A DNA stretch of 64,000 bases, from assembly GCF_964204865.1 (NCBI RefSeq), contig NC_135257.1, forward strand, positions 6,470,151 through 6,534,150. The letters run 5' to 3'. Of the stretch, positions 37,572-48,658 are shown piece by piece. The position numbers and the translations under genes are program-made. Positions within the stretch are counted from its first letter, which is position 1; each line of letters begins with the position of its first letter. Under the pieces are notes generated by a model. The model saw only the letters and a list, made by a program, of their open reading frames with translations. It was not told the DNA's origin and made no database searches. The DNA is from Styela clava (taxonomy: Eukaryota; Chordata; Ascidiacea; Stolidobranchia; Styelidae).

Positions 37572-37706
37572 TATGCACGTTGTGTTGCACAGTATATTTT
37601 GCGGTGGAGATCTGGCCTCAATTTAGTCTTAGGTTATTTTAGAAAGTCCAAGTTGCGCTCGTAGTGCAGTTTGCATAGTTGAATTGGATTGAAATGAAAA
37701 ACTCAG

Positions 37707-37840
37707 GTACTCGTACCTCGGTGTCTGTCGGGTATAATGTTTCAGCGATAGGAAACAGCGACAGCTATAAATTTATATTGTGTTTTATCTAGTAAGAAGA
37801 AATTATACTAACATTTCATTTTACCTATTAAACATTTCAG
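37707..37840 (+). other. Probable 5'UTR intron of copy B
   Basis: Donor CTCAG|GTACTC and acceptor AACATTTCAG|GTCAAT, 46 nt upstream of the ATG. Copy C has the same pair (41452-41552). Copy A keeps only the acceptor. An alternative is that the acceptor receives a trans-spliced leader, common in tunicates. Confidence 0.5.
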
Positions 37841-37886
37841 GTCAATTAAAACTTATAATATTTGCGTTTTAACCAAAAGGATAGTT

Positions 37887-39664
37887 ATGATGTTGAAGAC
37901 AACGCTGGTCCTTTGTGCTTACTTACTGATCACATTTGGTGATTCTTCGGGCGAAAGTGAGCATATGATCTGCAAAAAAATCAAAAACGTTTTTGAGAGC
38001 GATATTGATCAACCTTCGAACAGTTCACCTTCACGTATTCAGCAGGGTCGTCCCGGTAAAATTGGACCGAAAGGTGAAGTGGGACCACCGGGCCCATCTG
38101 GAAATCGTGGGCCGATTGGCGTCGTCGACTTCGAACTTGTAAACTCGACTACAAGAGAAATAGTTTCTAAAGGTACACACAATATAAATCGTTATGCGTG
38201 TACCTGCAATTTCCAGTTCTGATAATAAGTTATAACATTTTTTTTGCTCAATCATTTTGTTAAACAGTTGAATGACCACATACTATTCGTATCATAGTAA
38301 AACAATTCTTTTTATTCATTTCATCTTTATATTTGAAGCTATTTTGGACTTACAAGAAGAAATGCAACGAGAATGGAATGAAAAGCTGGAGAGACTAGAT
38401 GAAAAATACCAATCCATTGTGGCAACTTTGAAACAACCATTAGGTGTTTATAGTTAAACTTGTTCTACTTATATTGTCATCAATTTTTCTTTTGCTAATA
38501 AAGTTATAATATATTTTGGATATATTCACGCCTTTTTAGATTCGAGATATATCCTGATAGAAAATATTGCAGTCAGAGCTTGACAACATATATATATATA
38601 TAATATTTTACATAGTATGAAACTTTTATTTAATTCGACACTTAATTTCATTTGCCTGTTTTAGGAAAACAGCACCATAGTAAATGTTAATTATACAAGT
38701 ATACCCGAGGTTTGACTAATAGTGCTGTCTTTCACATGCGTTAAATTGTATAACTAAACATGATAATATTGAAATCGTATATCCTATTAATAATTATGAT
38801 TTCGTAATCTATTATACGTTACACATTTATTATATTGCCCCCAACAATTAACTATAAAACATTTCAGGTCATTGCGTAATAGCTTATGGTGGAGTTTGCA
38901 GTTTTATCTTGAAAGGAGGATGGAATTGGTCAACATCCCTATCAAAATGTACTAACGTAGGTGCTCATCCAGCTGATATATTGGACAACGAGCATTTGAA
39001 CTTACTGAAGAACTATATAAGAAAAATCGCAATGTTGAAAACTGATAGCTGGGTGGTGTATTACACTGGGATGCAGTACAACGTGCAGGTATATAAATAT
39101 GGTGTTTTCGTATTAACATAATGAATGCTCACTGCAACGAATTACTTCTAATTTAAAAAAATAAACAAAAATTCGAAAAATTATAGCTTGTTTCATTTGC
39201 CACAAATTGAAGGAGGAATATTAAATCTTTTGCATAACTTCCTATACGACTTTGAAAGCGAGGCTTGTAATTGTAAATGTGCTGACATGAAGTGAACTCT
39301 GTTTTACTTACAAGAATGTCTTTCATGTTTGATAATTCATAATTGAAAAACTACTTTAGGTGCCTATAATGTAAATTTTCTCTAAAATGGTTGTGCATGA
39401 CTATATGTAGAAACTCAAAAACGCACTTGATAAACAAACACCGACCACAATTTTGCATGCTTTCAGGCAAAACAATCAACGCTTTACAATGGAACTAACG
39501 GTGGTTATGTAGAATGGTATCCAGATGGCAATGAACCACAACAATCATCGCAAAACATGCACGTTGTTCTTGGAGTTCGCAAAGATGAAAATCAGAGCGA
39601 AGGAATGTTCACCCGCAGAGAAACGAATAGCTATCATGGAGTTATTTGCCAGTTTGAGATATAA
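37887..39664 (+). CDS. Collectin-like secreted protein, copy B (short collagen stalk, neck, C-type-lectin-like domain)
   Basis: Exons 37887-38172, 38339-38443, 38868-39088 and 39467-39664 give 269 aa. Exon 1: two Met in a row, signal peptide to about residue 20, a lone Cys (MICKK), then eight uninterrupted Gly-X-Y triplets (about residues 53-77) that include GPPGPS. Exon 2: the neck, with heptad-like Leu/Ile spacing (EEMQREWNEKLERLDEKY), likely a trimerising coiled coil. Exons 3-4: lectin-like domain with HCVIAYGGVC, WNWSTSLSKC, AHPADI, VEWYPDGNEP and the closing GVICQFEI. In canonical collectins an EPN loop and a WND motif bind calcium and sugar. Here only EP is kept, no WND is visible and the inner cysteine pair is missing. 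The family role is pattern recognition in innate immunity; ligand here unknown. AATAAA at 39894-39899. Confidence 0.85.
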
Positions 39665-41089
39665 TATATACATGAATATAATAATGCCAGCTACACTATA
39701 CGTCCCAAGTATGCATAAAATGAAACTCAGAAATATATATTATCATACAGATTCCTATTTCTCAAAGTATGATGTGACTGGAGCTAGTTCACCAAATAGA
39801 TAACGTCCCTGTTGTGTCACATATGGCTATGGTTATATAGCCCACAAACACCCAGTGAATAATAAGGTAGCACAAATAGTATATATGTACAAAAATAAAC
39901 TCGTGATCAAGAGTGAAAGTTTTCGACTTTTCTTACGTCAGTATCATTGCGCCAATAGTTGCAATGCTTTTTTGTTTTGAAAAACAAGCATTTTTCATTT
40001 TGGTTCAATTTTGCAGAGGAAGTTATGACAGTATGACATAGCAAATTTTATAGGAAACGCCAAAACCAAAACCATAGTCAACCTAATATCATAGTCTACT
40101 GAATATAGTTCGCTCATGGCCGGTTCGCTACGCATGAGTGATGCGTTACTACGTGACCAGTTTGCTATATTTTGAAGCTTACGGAAGAGGATTTCGGTTC
40201 GAATTTATTTGCGTATTTGCAAGATTTTTGTTGGTTGAAATAACTGAAAATATATATTGAGGCATTAAGATAAAGTAGGGGGTCTGGCTACTGCCACGAC
40301 GAGCGTTATTAGCTCGTGACGAAATCTCGGTCTCGTGTGATTACACTTGTGTTTTCTCCCAAAGAGCCCTCAATAGCATTCGCGGCAGACATCAAACACC
40401 GTAAACTCAGCTTGAATATTCAGAAAGCGAAGACGGCGTTATTGCACCATTTTATTATTGGTGCCGACTGCCATCTTACAGGCGATTTTTCGATTGCAAC
40501 AATCTTACTTTTTTGAAATAGTGAAACATTCTTTATTTTAAATTAGATGACTTTTCGAGTTCTCCCGGAAAATGCTGAGTACCCGACGTTGGACGATGAA
40601 ACATTATTTGCGATTAATTTAGATAAAATTTTACCTTTCGCTACACCCGGTTTCCGAAAATACGAAGTTACAACGCAAAATAATGCGTTTTGTTACATTT
40701 ATTTTGCGCTGCCAATAAAATACATATATATATCTTAGATTTCGAGTCGCTGATAAAACCGTTCTGATTAGCTCCATGATGTTTAAAATGCATTGATTTG
40801 ATGAATGAAATTACAAGTTGTTGATGAAACATACTTAAATCAACTCTTATATGAGACATGTTAGTTGTTCACAAATAATCATCAACATGTTCTAACGAGC
40901 GAGAAAAATTGACGTTGCAGCAGATGTTGCAAGAATGACTGCTTTCGACCACCCTTGTTTTATAACGGACCTTATTTAAAATTAACTCATGCAAAAGAGG
41001 TTAGCTAAGTATTTAATATCCCTGTTATGTATGTTCACGTTATAATGATAATTACCAACTGAAGTGTGATACTTGTAAAGTCTTTTGGT

Positions 41090-41287
41090 ATGACGACCCG
41101 GAACGACAATGGCAGGCAGGTCTTGAACAAAACCATACTTCTCACGCGATGTTTCGTGAATGAGTTTAGATCTATGAGCGCTTTTCATACCTCGGATAAT
41201 GACGCAGCCCGCAAGTATGCACATTTTCAGAGCTTTAATAATCATGGTTCTCGTGCTATTCTTGGCAATAAGTTAGTTACGTTATAG
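41090..41287 (+). other. Short open frame duplicated upstream of copies B and C (C version)
   Basis: Counterpart of 37362-37571; opens upstream at ATG 41066 and shares KSFGMTT, TILLTRCFVNEF, AFHTSDN and the KLVTL end. Many of the differences change amino acids, so strong purifying selection is not evident. Function unknown. Confidence 0.3.
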
Positions 41288-41451
41288 TATGTACGTTGTG
41301 TTCGAATTGCACAGCATATTTTGTGTTGAAGAAATATATGGCCCCAATTCAGTCGTATGATTTTTTTCAGAAAGTCACAGTTGCGCTCGTAGTGCAGTTT
41401 CACCAGTTTGTATCGTCGAATCAAGTTGAAATGGAAAACTTTAATACTCAG

Positions 41452-41552
41452 GTATTGGTGTCTGATATATCACTGTTTCATCGATAGGTCCAAAATTATA
41501 TTTTGCTTTATTTAATAAGAAGAAATTATACTGACTTAATTAAACATTTCAG
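41452..41552 (+). other. Probable 5'UTR intron of copy C
   Basis: Donor ACTCAG|GTATTG and acceptor AACATTTCAG|GTCAG, 45 nt upstream of the ATG at 41598. Positionally equal to the copy B intron. Confidence 0.5.
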
Positions 41553-41597
41553 GTCAGTTCAACTTATAATTTTTGTGGTTTAACCAAAACGATAGTT

Positions 41598-43260
41598 ATG
41601 ATGTTAAAGAAAATGCTGGTCCTTTGTGCTTACTTACTGAATTCATTTGGTGATTCTTCGGGCGAAAGTGAGCATATGATCTGCAAAAAAATCAAAAACG
41701 TCTTTGAGAGCGATATTAATCAACCCTCCGACAATTCACCATTACGTATTCAGCAGGGTCGCCCTGGTAAAATTGGACCGAAAGGTGAAGTGGGACCACG
41801 GGGCCCCTCAGGAAATCGTGGACCGATTGGCGTCGTCGACTACGAACGTGTAAACTCAACTACAAGAGAAATAGTTTCTAAAGGTATGCACAGTATAAAT
41901 TGTTATACGTGTAGGCTACCTGATTTTTTCAATTCTAATAATAAGTTATAACAAGTCTTTTGCTCGTTCATTTTGTTTTGAAGTTAAACAATTGAATGAC
42001 CACATACTATTCGTATCACCGTAAAACAATTCTTTTTATTCATTTCATCTTAATATTCAAAGCTATTTCGGACTCACAAGAAGAAATGGAACGAGAATGG
42101 AATGAAAAACTTGGAAGACTAGATGAAAAATACCAATCTATTGTGGCAAGTTTGAAACAATCATTAGGTGTTTATATAATTAAACTTATTCTACTTATAT
42201 TGTCATTAATTTTTCAATGATTTCAGACTTTTTGCTGATAAAGTTATAATATATTTTAGATTTTCCACGCCTTTTCAGATTCGAAATATATACCCATAAA
42301 AAATATTGCACCCAAAGCTTGACAATATATATATATATATATATATATATTGCATAGTAAGCTATTTTTATTTAATTCGACACTTAATTTCATTTGCCTG
42401 TTTTGGAAATATGCCACCACAATAAAGCTTAATTATGCAAGTATACCAGAGGTTCGACAAATAGTGCAAAAAAATTATGATTTCGTAATTTATTATACGT
42501 TACACATTTATTATATTGCTCCCAACAATTGATTATAAAACATTTTAGGTCACTGCGTAATAGCTTATGGTGGAGTTTGCAGTTTTATCTTGAAAGGAGG
42601 ATGGAATTGGTCAACATCCCTATCAACATGTACTAACGTAGGCGCTCACCCAGCTGATATTTTTGATAAAGAGCATTTGAACTTACTGAAGAACTATATA
42701 AGAAAAATCGCGATGTTGAAAACTGACAGCTGGGTGGTGTATTACACTGGGATGCAGTACAGCGTGCAGGTATATAAATACATTGTTTTCGTATTAACAC
42801 GATGAATGAAGTCGCGCACACTGCAACAAATTTTAAAGCTTGGTTTCTTCCTATACGGCTTTGAAAGTGAGGCATGTAATTGTAAACGTGCTGAAGCGAA
42901 GTGAATTCTGTTTTACTGTCGAGCAATTATCTTACCCGTATAATAATTTATAATTGAAAAACAATTTTAGGTGCCTTCAATGTAAATTGTCTCTAATAGA
43001 CCAGTATCTCTCAATGACATCCTTGATGAACAAATCCCAGCGACAATTATTCATGCTTTCAGACAAAACAATCAACACTTTACAATGGGGCCAACGGTGG
43101 TTATGTAGAATGGTATCCAAATGGCGATGAACCACTACAATCATCGCTAAACAAGTATGTTGTTCTCGGAGTTCGTAAAGATGAAAATCAGAACGAAGGA
43201 ATGTTCACCCGCAGAGAAATGGATAGCTATCATGGAGTTATTTGCCAGTTTGAGATATAA
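41598..43260 (+). CDS. Collectin-like secreted protein, copy C
   Basis: Exons 41598-41883, 42063-42167, 42549-42769 and 43063-43260 give 269 aa, the same structure as copy B. Signal peptide (MLVLCAYLLNSFG), eight Gly-X-Y triplets with GPRGPS, neck (EEMEREWNEKLGRLDEKY), lectin-like domain ending GVICQFEI. Position 43072-43074 is TCA (Ser), where copy A has a stop. The loop that is EPN in sugar-binding collectins reads DEPLQ here, NEPQQ in B and IEPQS in A: the most variable short stretch between the copies. Possible N-glycosylation at NSTT and NWST. AATAAA at 43788-43793. Confidence 0.85.
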
Positions 43261-46200
43261 TATATACATGAATATAATAATGCCAGCTGCACTATACGTA
43301 CCAAGTATGCATAAAATGAAACCCAGAAATATATATTATCACACAGATTCCTATTTCTCAAAGTATGATGCGACTGGAGCTAGTTCACCAAATAGATAAC
43401 GTCCCTGTTGTGTCACATATGGCTATGGTTGTTCTATAGCAATATTTAGGCAAACAATCTGACAAATTGGAGCTGTTTGTAAATATATATATATTCACCA
43501 TTAAGAGTAAAAACTTCTATTGAACTTATTTTCTGCGTCCGAAAAACTTTCGCCGTCCGACAAACCTCCTGGTATATGGCAAATTTGGACGTTATAGTTA
43601 TACATTTATTATTGGACGAATCTATACTGAAACCCAGTTAACAAGATTAAAAGCTGTGTGGTGTATGGTAACGTGTGCCCTAAGTTAATAGACTCAAGTA
43701 AAATGTATTGAATATAGGAGTATTTTGTGGTTTTATCGCCCACAAACACCCAGTGAATAATAAGGTAATACAAATATTATGTACAAAAATAAACTCGTGA
43801 TCAAGAGTGAAAGTTTTCGTCTTTTCCTACGTCAGTGTCATTGCGCGAATAGTTACAATGCTTGTTTTATTTTGAAAAGAAGCATTTCTCGTTTAAGTTT
43901 AATTTAGCAGAGAAGGTTATGACAGTACGGTATGCATAGCCAATTTTATAGGAAAAGCCAAAACAGAAACATAGAACAAAACAGAAAATAATGCGTCACG
44001 ATTAAGACGTCACAATAACTATGAAAACAATCACGCTATGTGTTTAACAACATAAATGTTAGATGTTAGTATTTTCATTTTTCTTCTCCATTCCCAATTG
44101 TAAAAAACTTTTCATATATAATTTTATACTTATTCAATACAAAATTATTTTTTGTAGCAGTTAAGCGGCATGCTTGATTAGCTGTCTAACGGCATAATAT
44201 TACTTGGCCTATGGTAGTTAAAGAGAGAGAATTTGTAAAATATGTGTAAATCTTTTGACTGTTTTCGTCATCGTAGTCGAATCTGGTAAACACTTACGCT
44301 TCAGACACAGTTAGTTGTGATGTCATGCACGGCTTCAAAATAATCCATGATTTTTGAAGATATTTTTGAACTTTGGCGTGGGCAATATAGTGACATTCAA
44401 ATCCAATAATTCCACGTTTCCCAACCAGGGGAATTTTGTTTCCATTTGCAGCAGTTTTACTAAGACTATTTTCATTATTACTATACTACTTGATTATGCA
44501 CACATGATAAACTCAACTACTTAAGCTGTGCAAAAACGGGAGCTCAGTTTACTTAAAAACGTTACTAAAAAAAGTTACTTTTTATTCATAATGAGGGTAA
44601 AATAAGTTCCAAAATAGACGAAGGGGGAATTTAATAAAAAAGATTGAGAATCATTTCAATAATTCCTCCAATTTAAAATTGCATTGATAAAATTAGAAAA
44701 AATTCTAGCAGTAATTGCTAGCAATCAGTTTTTTAATAACATAATGAAAGCCTACAAATACAAAACAACTCTGCACCCTCGGAATGAAATCACTGATACA
44801 TAATATCGGCTATTAATTTCTACATTTATGCCTTAAATTTTAAATAATATTCAAAAATAACAAACAGAATGGTAAAAAATGATTTTCTGACTTTTGTCTT
44901 TAGCTATAATTACAATATATAGTCCAGTACTTCTTCATGTATTTCTCGTAATCAATCCGGCACGCTTATTTTCAGGCGTGGGAATTCTGCGTGATATTCA
45001 TCAAAAAGTAAGCGAAAGTTTTTTCACTAACGTAAACAAAAGTGCATTCATAAACAGCAAAGACGCTTGTAAACATTTGTTTTAACATAATTTACATGCA
45101 TGAACTGTGACAAAACAATTTCGACAAAAAACGAGAACCGCAAGACGATCAATCAATTGATTAGTTATAATATGGATTTATATAATAAATCGATGTTTGG
45201 ATAAAAACCTAACCAGCACAAGCTTTATAGAAACTGTAAAAATATTGGCAATTTTGCCGCCATTCTCGTAATTTTGTAAGGTATAATCGTATCTCTGTTT
45301 GATCGACATTGAACTGATTTTATGTAAACCATATAGTTTCTCCATCAATTCCAGTTTATTTGAAAGGCCTTTTTCGCTACTCTTAGTTGGACGACGGACG
45401 GTCTTTTTATATTGGAATGAGATCGAAATTATCTTTTGTTTAAACTATACTATAACAAAAATTTACCACATTTAAATATATAATCGCTATTATAACGTAA
45501 AAGATAATTAGCGATATGTTAATTATAAAATATTTATCAACGTTTTTAATTTTTCGACGTTTTGTGTCCAGGGCAGGGTACGTTCTTTAAGGCCTTCTAA
45601 TAAGTTGTTGCGTATAAGTGTAAACAACTGGTTCCGCTTTATGCCTAATTTTTTTCCTGTTTTATGTTTAAATTTAGAAAACAACAATTGGAGTCACGTA
45701 CGATTCTGCCAAACCCCAAAATACGTGAATACTTAATTCCTGTTAAATTTAAAACCGTTTTTTTTAAATTTTAATTATCAGGAAAGAAGAGGGATTGTAT
45801 TTTTTCCCCTTTTTCGGCAAGTCTGCAAACATGAAAATATTTAACCGTATGAGCTATAAATATAATAATAAGCCTTCAAAATAGGGTGTTTCAATTTTCT
45901 TCCAGTCTAACTTGTAACTTGTACATCATCTGCTACACTTTTGCATGGTCACTTGCAACATTTGAGGACGTGACATTTTCTTAAAAAATTTCACTTTTTA
46001 AAAATATTTCCATTTTAACGCATTGATAGTTAAGAAACAAATTACAATTTTTTTCCACTGACTAATTTTCACGTGGCATAGGAAAGTTATAGATTCTGAC
46101 TTTCTGTCCATTTTTGTTGTACTTCATAAAATCATATGGTTTTAATTTACCATCAAATTTACAGAGAACTTATCATTATGTTTATAAGAGATACCTATGC

Positions 46201-46590
46201 ATGGTCGGAAAATATCACATGGCCTTGGGGCGATTGATTGTGTTAACATCGAAGCAACGTCACAAACGAAAGTGAGTAGAAAAACAAAATTAGAAGAAAA
46301 CAAAAAGAATATTTAAAATAAATTAATGTGATCCGAAGCACGCGCTTTAGACAAATGATCACTCGAAGTGATGCCATTTTCGGAAATGATACCGCTTACG
46401 TAAACTGTTTTGAAAACAATATTACAAAGAAAATACGTGCCGTTCTCATATTCTTATTCCATTTTTAAAATAAAATAAACAATGCGGATTGATACATTTG
46501 AAAATGTATATAAGATCACCTATCAGAAAACGAGACACACAGTTATCTTGACTTTCTATAGTAAAGATCTACAAATAAGACAACTTCGAA
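43261..46590. other. Spacer between collectin-like cluster and lipocalin gene
   Basis: Begins with the copy C 3' flank, including the 310-bp segment specific to it. From about 43975 to 46590 the DNA is AT-rich and I find no gene with splice support. Short open frames (44894-45085, 46482-46679) have no recognisable domain. Confidence 0.6.
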
Positions 46591-48658
46591 ATGGGCTACT
46601 CTATGCTAGTTTTTGCTGCTCTATGCTCTGTAGCATTTTGCCAGAGCTGCAATTTCACAAACCCAGCGAAAAACATTAATTGGTCGAAGGTAAGTTTATT
46701 TCAATGTTTTTATTGATAATTTAAATCAGTTATTCCGAACCTTTCTGTTAAATTTCCTCACTTCGCATAAAACTATTCATTTATTCAAATCGAATGGATC
46801 CTCAGCTAGAGATATGCGCAAGTCGCAATCCCGTTTTTGTACCTTTTAAGTATAGTTTGTTAAATATGTGTTCATGAATGAGTTATAGTTACAATAATAT
46901 TATCAATACTACGGCGAATACAAAGCAAACTCCCTTCCCCAAAACTCCGATTCTTCTCAGGTTGGGGAACGTTGATTCTTATCTTTCTTACTATTAAAAC
47001 TTTGTTATTATAACGTTAAATTTGTTGTGACTGCATCTTCAATGGTGTTTGACGTCCATTTAAAAAAAAAGCAAATGGGATAACATATTGACATGATGTC
47101 GCATTATATGAATAGACCTTTACATCTACGTTTAAAACAAGTTTTATAGGATATTCCAAATCTAGCAAAGTGATTAAATAATAACTTATTGGTCTCATTT
47201 TATTAAAGGTTAGAAACGGACCATGGAAATGGGCAGCTTACACGGATGACGAATTCACACAACCTCTCTTATGTTCCGATGCTTCAATTGAATCACAAGA
47301 TGATCTCGCTTTCATAGACATGCAATACGGGTAAGGATTTTTCCACCGACGTCATTTTATGTGCAGGGAGTTAGCGCTAAGTAGACCTTTTTCAAATGTA
47401 CACTTCAATTATACACTATTGTTGTCTGATGTAGTCGACATTGTGTAAAAGAATCGGAATTTTGACCTTTTCAGATCTGCGATTTATTTAGGCGCTGTGA
47501 AAGTGTCTATCAGTAACTCTACCGAATATACTGATTTTGCCATATTTTTATTCATTTCTGTCTCATTTTAGAACCATGAGACATCAAATTTACACACTGC
47601 GGGGACAACGTATTGGCACAGGAGAATACATTCTTGATGACTTTAGTAAGTATTTATAGCAATGAGGCATATTTTATCGCAGTCGAGATAGTTCATTGCA
47701 TTCAGGATAAACCTAAAAATTATATCAATGAAGAAAATCTCTTGATGATGTTAAGATTAATAATATTGTTCTTTTATTACCATTGTGATATTTTTTCAAT
47801 CAGGTCAATCTTGGAGAAGAATTGTAAAATACACAGTCAAGGGATCAGAACGAACAAAACTTCTTAACAGCGGTAAGAAAATTGAAAAAAAATATTTTTG
47901 CAAAAAAAAAATTTTTTGATACTTACTCACAGTCTATTTTCTCTCTCTCCTACATTTTAACGCGTAAGTATCGTGACTAAAAACGTAAAGGCTGGTAAAA
48001 CAACAGGCGACTATAAGATAAATGATGAAATCTCTATTGCTCTAGCTAGGCACTATATTGATTAAAGCATCATGGTTTCATTTTATACTCATTAATTTAC
48101 AGAAACCGAGGAGCCAAAGAAAGACCATGCTGTTTTCTATACTGACTACAAAAACTACTTTATCGCAGCTATTTGCATGCCGAACGGTGAGTATTTAAGT
48201 TCTTCAGTTCCTGATTTGCTTCTCTCTGTGGGCATCGCTATATATATATGCTGGCTTCGAGTCTTGGTTTTTGCAAAGGAGAATCCATACCTACGACCCA
48301 TTTATTCATGACTTCCAGTTTAATTTGAACCTATCAGTTTCATAGATGAAGCCACACAGTGTTAGCAAGCAACATGTTCAACATTGAAATGTGAAATCCA
48401 AACCTAAAATCGTTTCATTAATTCCTATTCGAGCCCATTAATACAAAATAAGTTCATTTCAATATTGTACAATCATGAACTATTTTTTATTTCCCAGGAC
48501 GAGTTTCAGTAAGCGCTTTCACCATGCACAGAAGAGTAACGCCATATTTGTTCACTCGAATCCAGGATGTTCTGACTGACAACAACGTCGACCAGGCTGT
48601 GACCCGAGTTAACTGCAAACAGATCAAGAAACAAAAGAACCGTCCTTCGTTGAAATAG
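46591..48658 (+). CDS. Secreted lipocalin-family protein
   Basis: Exons 46591-46689, 47209-47330, 47572-47645, 47804-47872, 48103-48186 and 48498-48658 (609 nt, 202 aa), with all phases consistent. The start MGYSMLVFAALCSVAFCQSC is a signal peptide. Family landmarks: the GxW-type block INWSKVRNGPWKW near the mature N-terminus (structurally conserved region 1), HAVFYTDYKNYFIAAIC (region 2, with the TDY signature), and an Arg-containing helix segment RRVTPYLFTRIQDVL (region 3 side). Cysteines at CQSC, LLCSD, AAIC and VNCK could form the two usual disulfides. The Lys-rich end KKQKNRPSLK follows. Lipocalins carry small hydrophobic ligands in an eight-stranded barrel; the ligand is not predictable here. 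Six exons are typical of the family. AATAAA at 48718-48723. Confidence 0.82.
46727..46974. mobile_element. Probable hAT-type MITE, 248 bp, in lipocalin intron 1
   Basis: Left end CAGTTATTCCGAACCTTT; right end on the other strand CAACGTTCCCCAACCT. Flanks ATTTAAAT and ATTCTTAT match 5 of 8. A related sequence sits at about 24190-24770. Confidence 0.55.

Larger units (their letters stand above)
36631..37886. other. Spacer between collectin-like copies A and B
   Basis: Copy A 3' flank keeps similarity to the B and C flanks for about 45 bp, then diverges. From about 37090 on, the sequence matches the spacer before copy C (from about 40770), so the duplicated unit starts there. It contains the paired short frame described at 37362 and the 5'UTR exon of copy B. 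Confidence 0.7.
37090..40078 (+). repeat. Tandem segmental duplication, unit B
   Basis: Carries spacer, 5'UTR exon, copy B and 3' flank. It aligns to 40770-43974 over nearly its whole length; landmarks shared are TGTTGCAAGAATGACTGCTT near the start and AATAATAAGGTA and AAATAAACTCGTGATCAAGA near the end. Confidence 0.85.
39665..41597. other. Spacer between collectin-like copies B and C
   Basis: The duplicated unit B ends about 40078 and unit C begins about 40770. The 690 bp between are unique in the window. They contain two short open frames (40316-40516 and 40547-40738) without recognisable domains. The rest is copy C 5' flank with the probable UTR exon. Confidence 0.6.
40770..43974 (+). repeat. 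Tandem segmental duplication, unit C
   Basis: Aligns to unit B (37090-40078). The main structural difference is an extra stretch of about 310 bp at 43428-43737, after GGCTATGGTT and before CCCACAAACACCCAGTG, absent from unit B. Confidence 0.85.

Noticed and set aside
40316-40738. Two short open frames between collectin-like copies B and C
   Set aside because: No domain, no splice partner, not duplicated with the flanking units.
44400-44670. CCAGGGGAATTTTG and TTGAGAATCATTTC looked like hAT ends
   Set aside because: Ends do not match each other as inverted repeats and flanks show no duplication.
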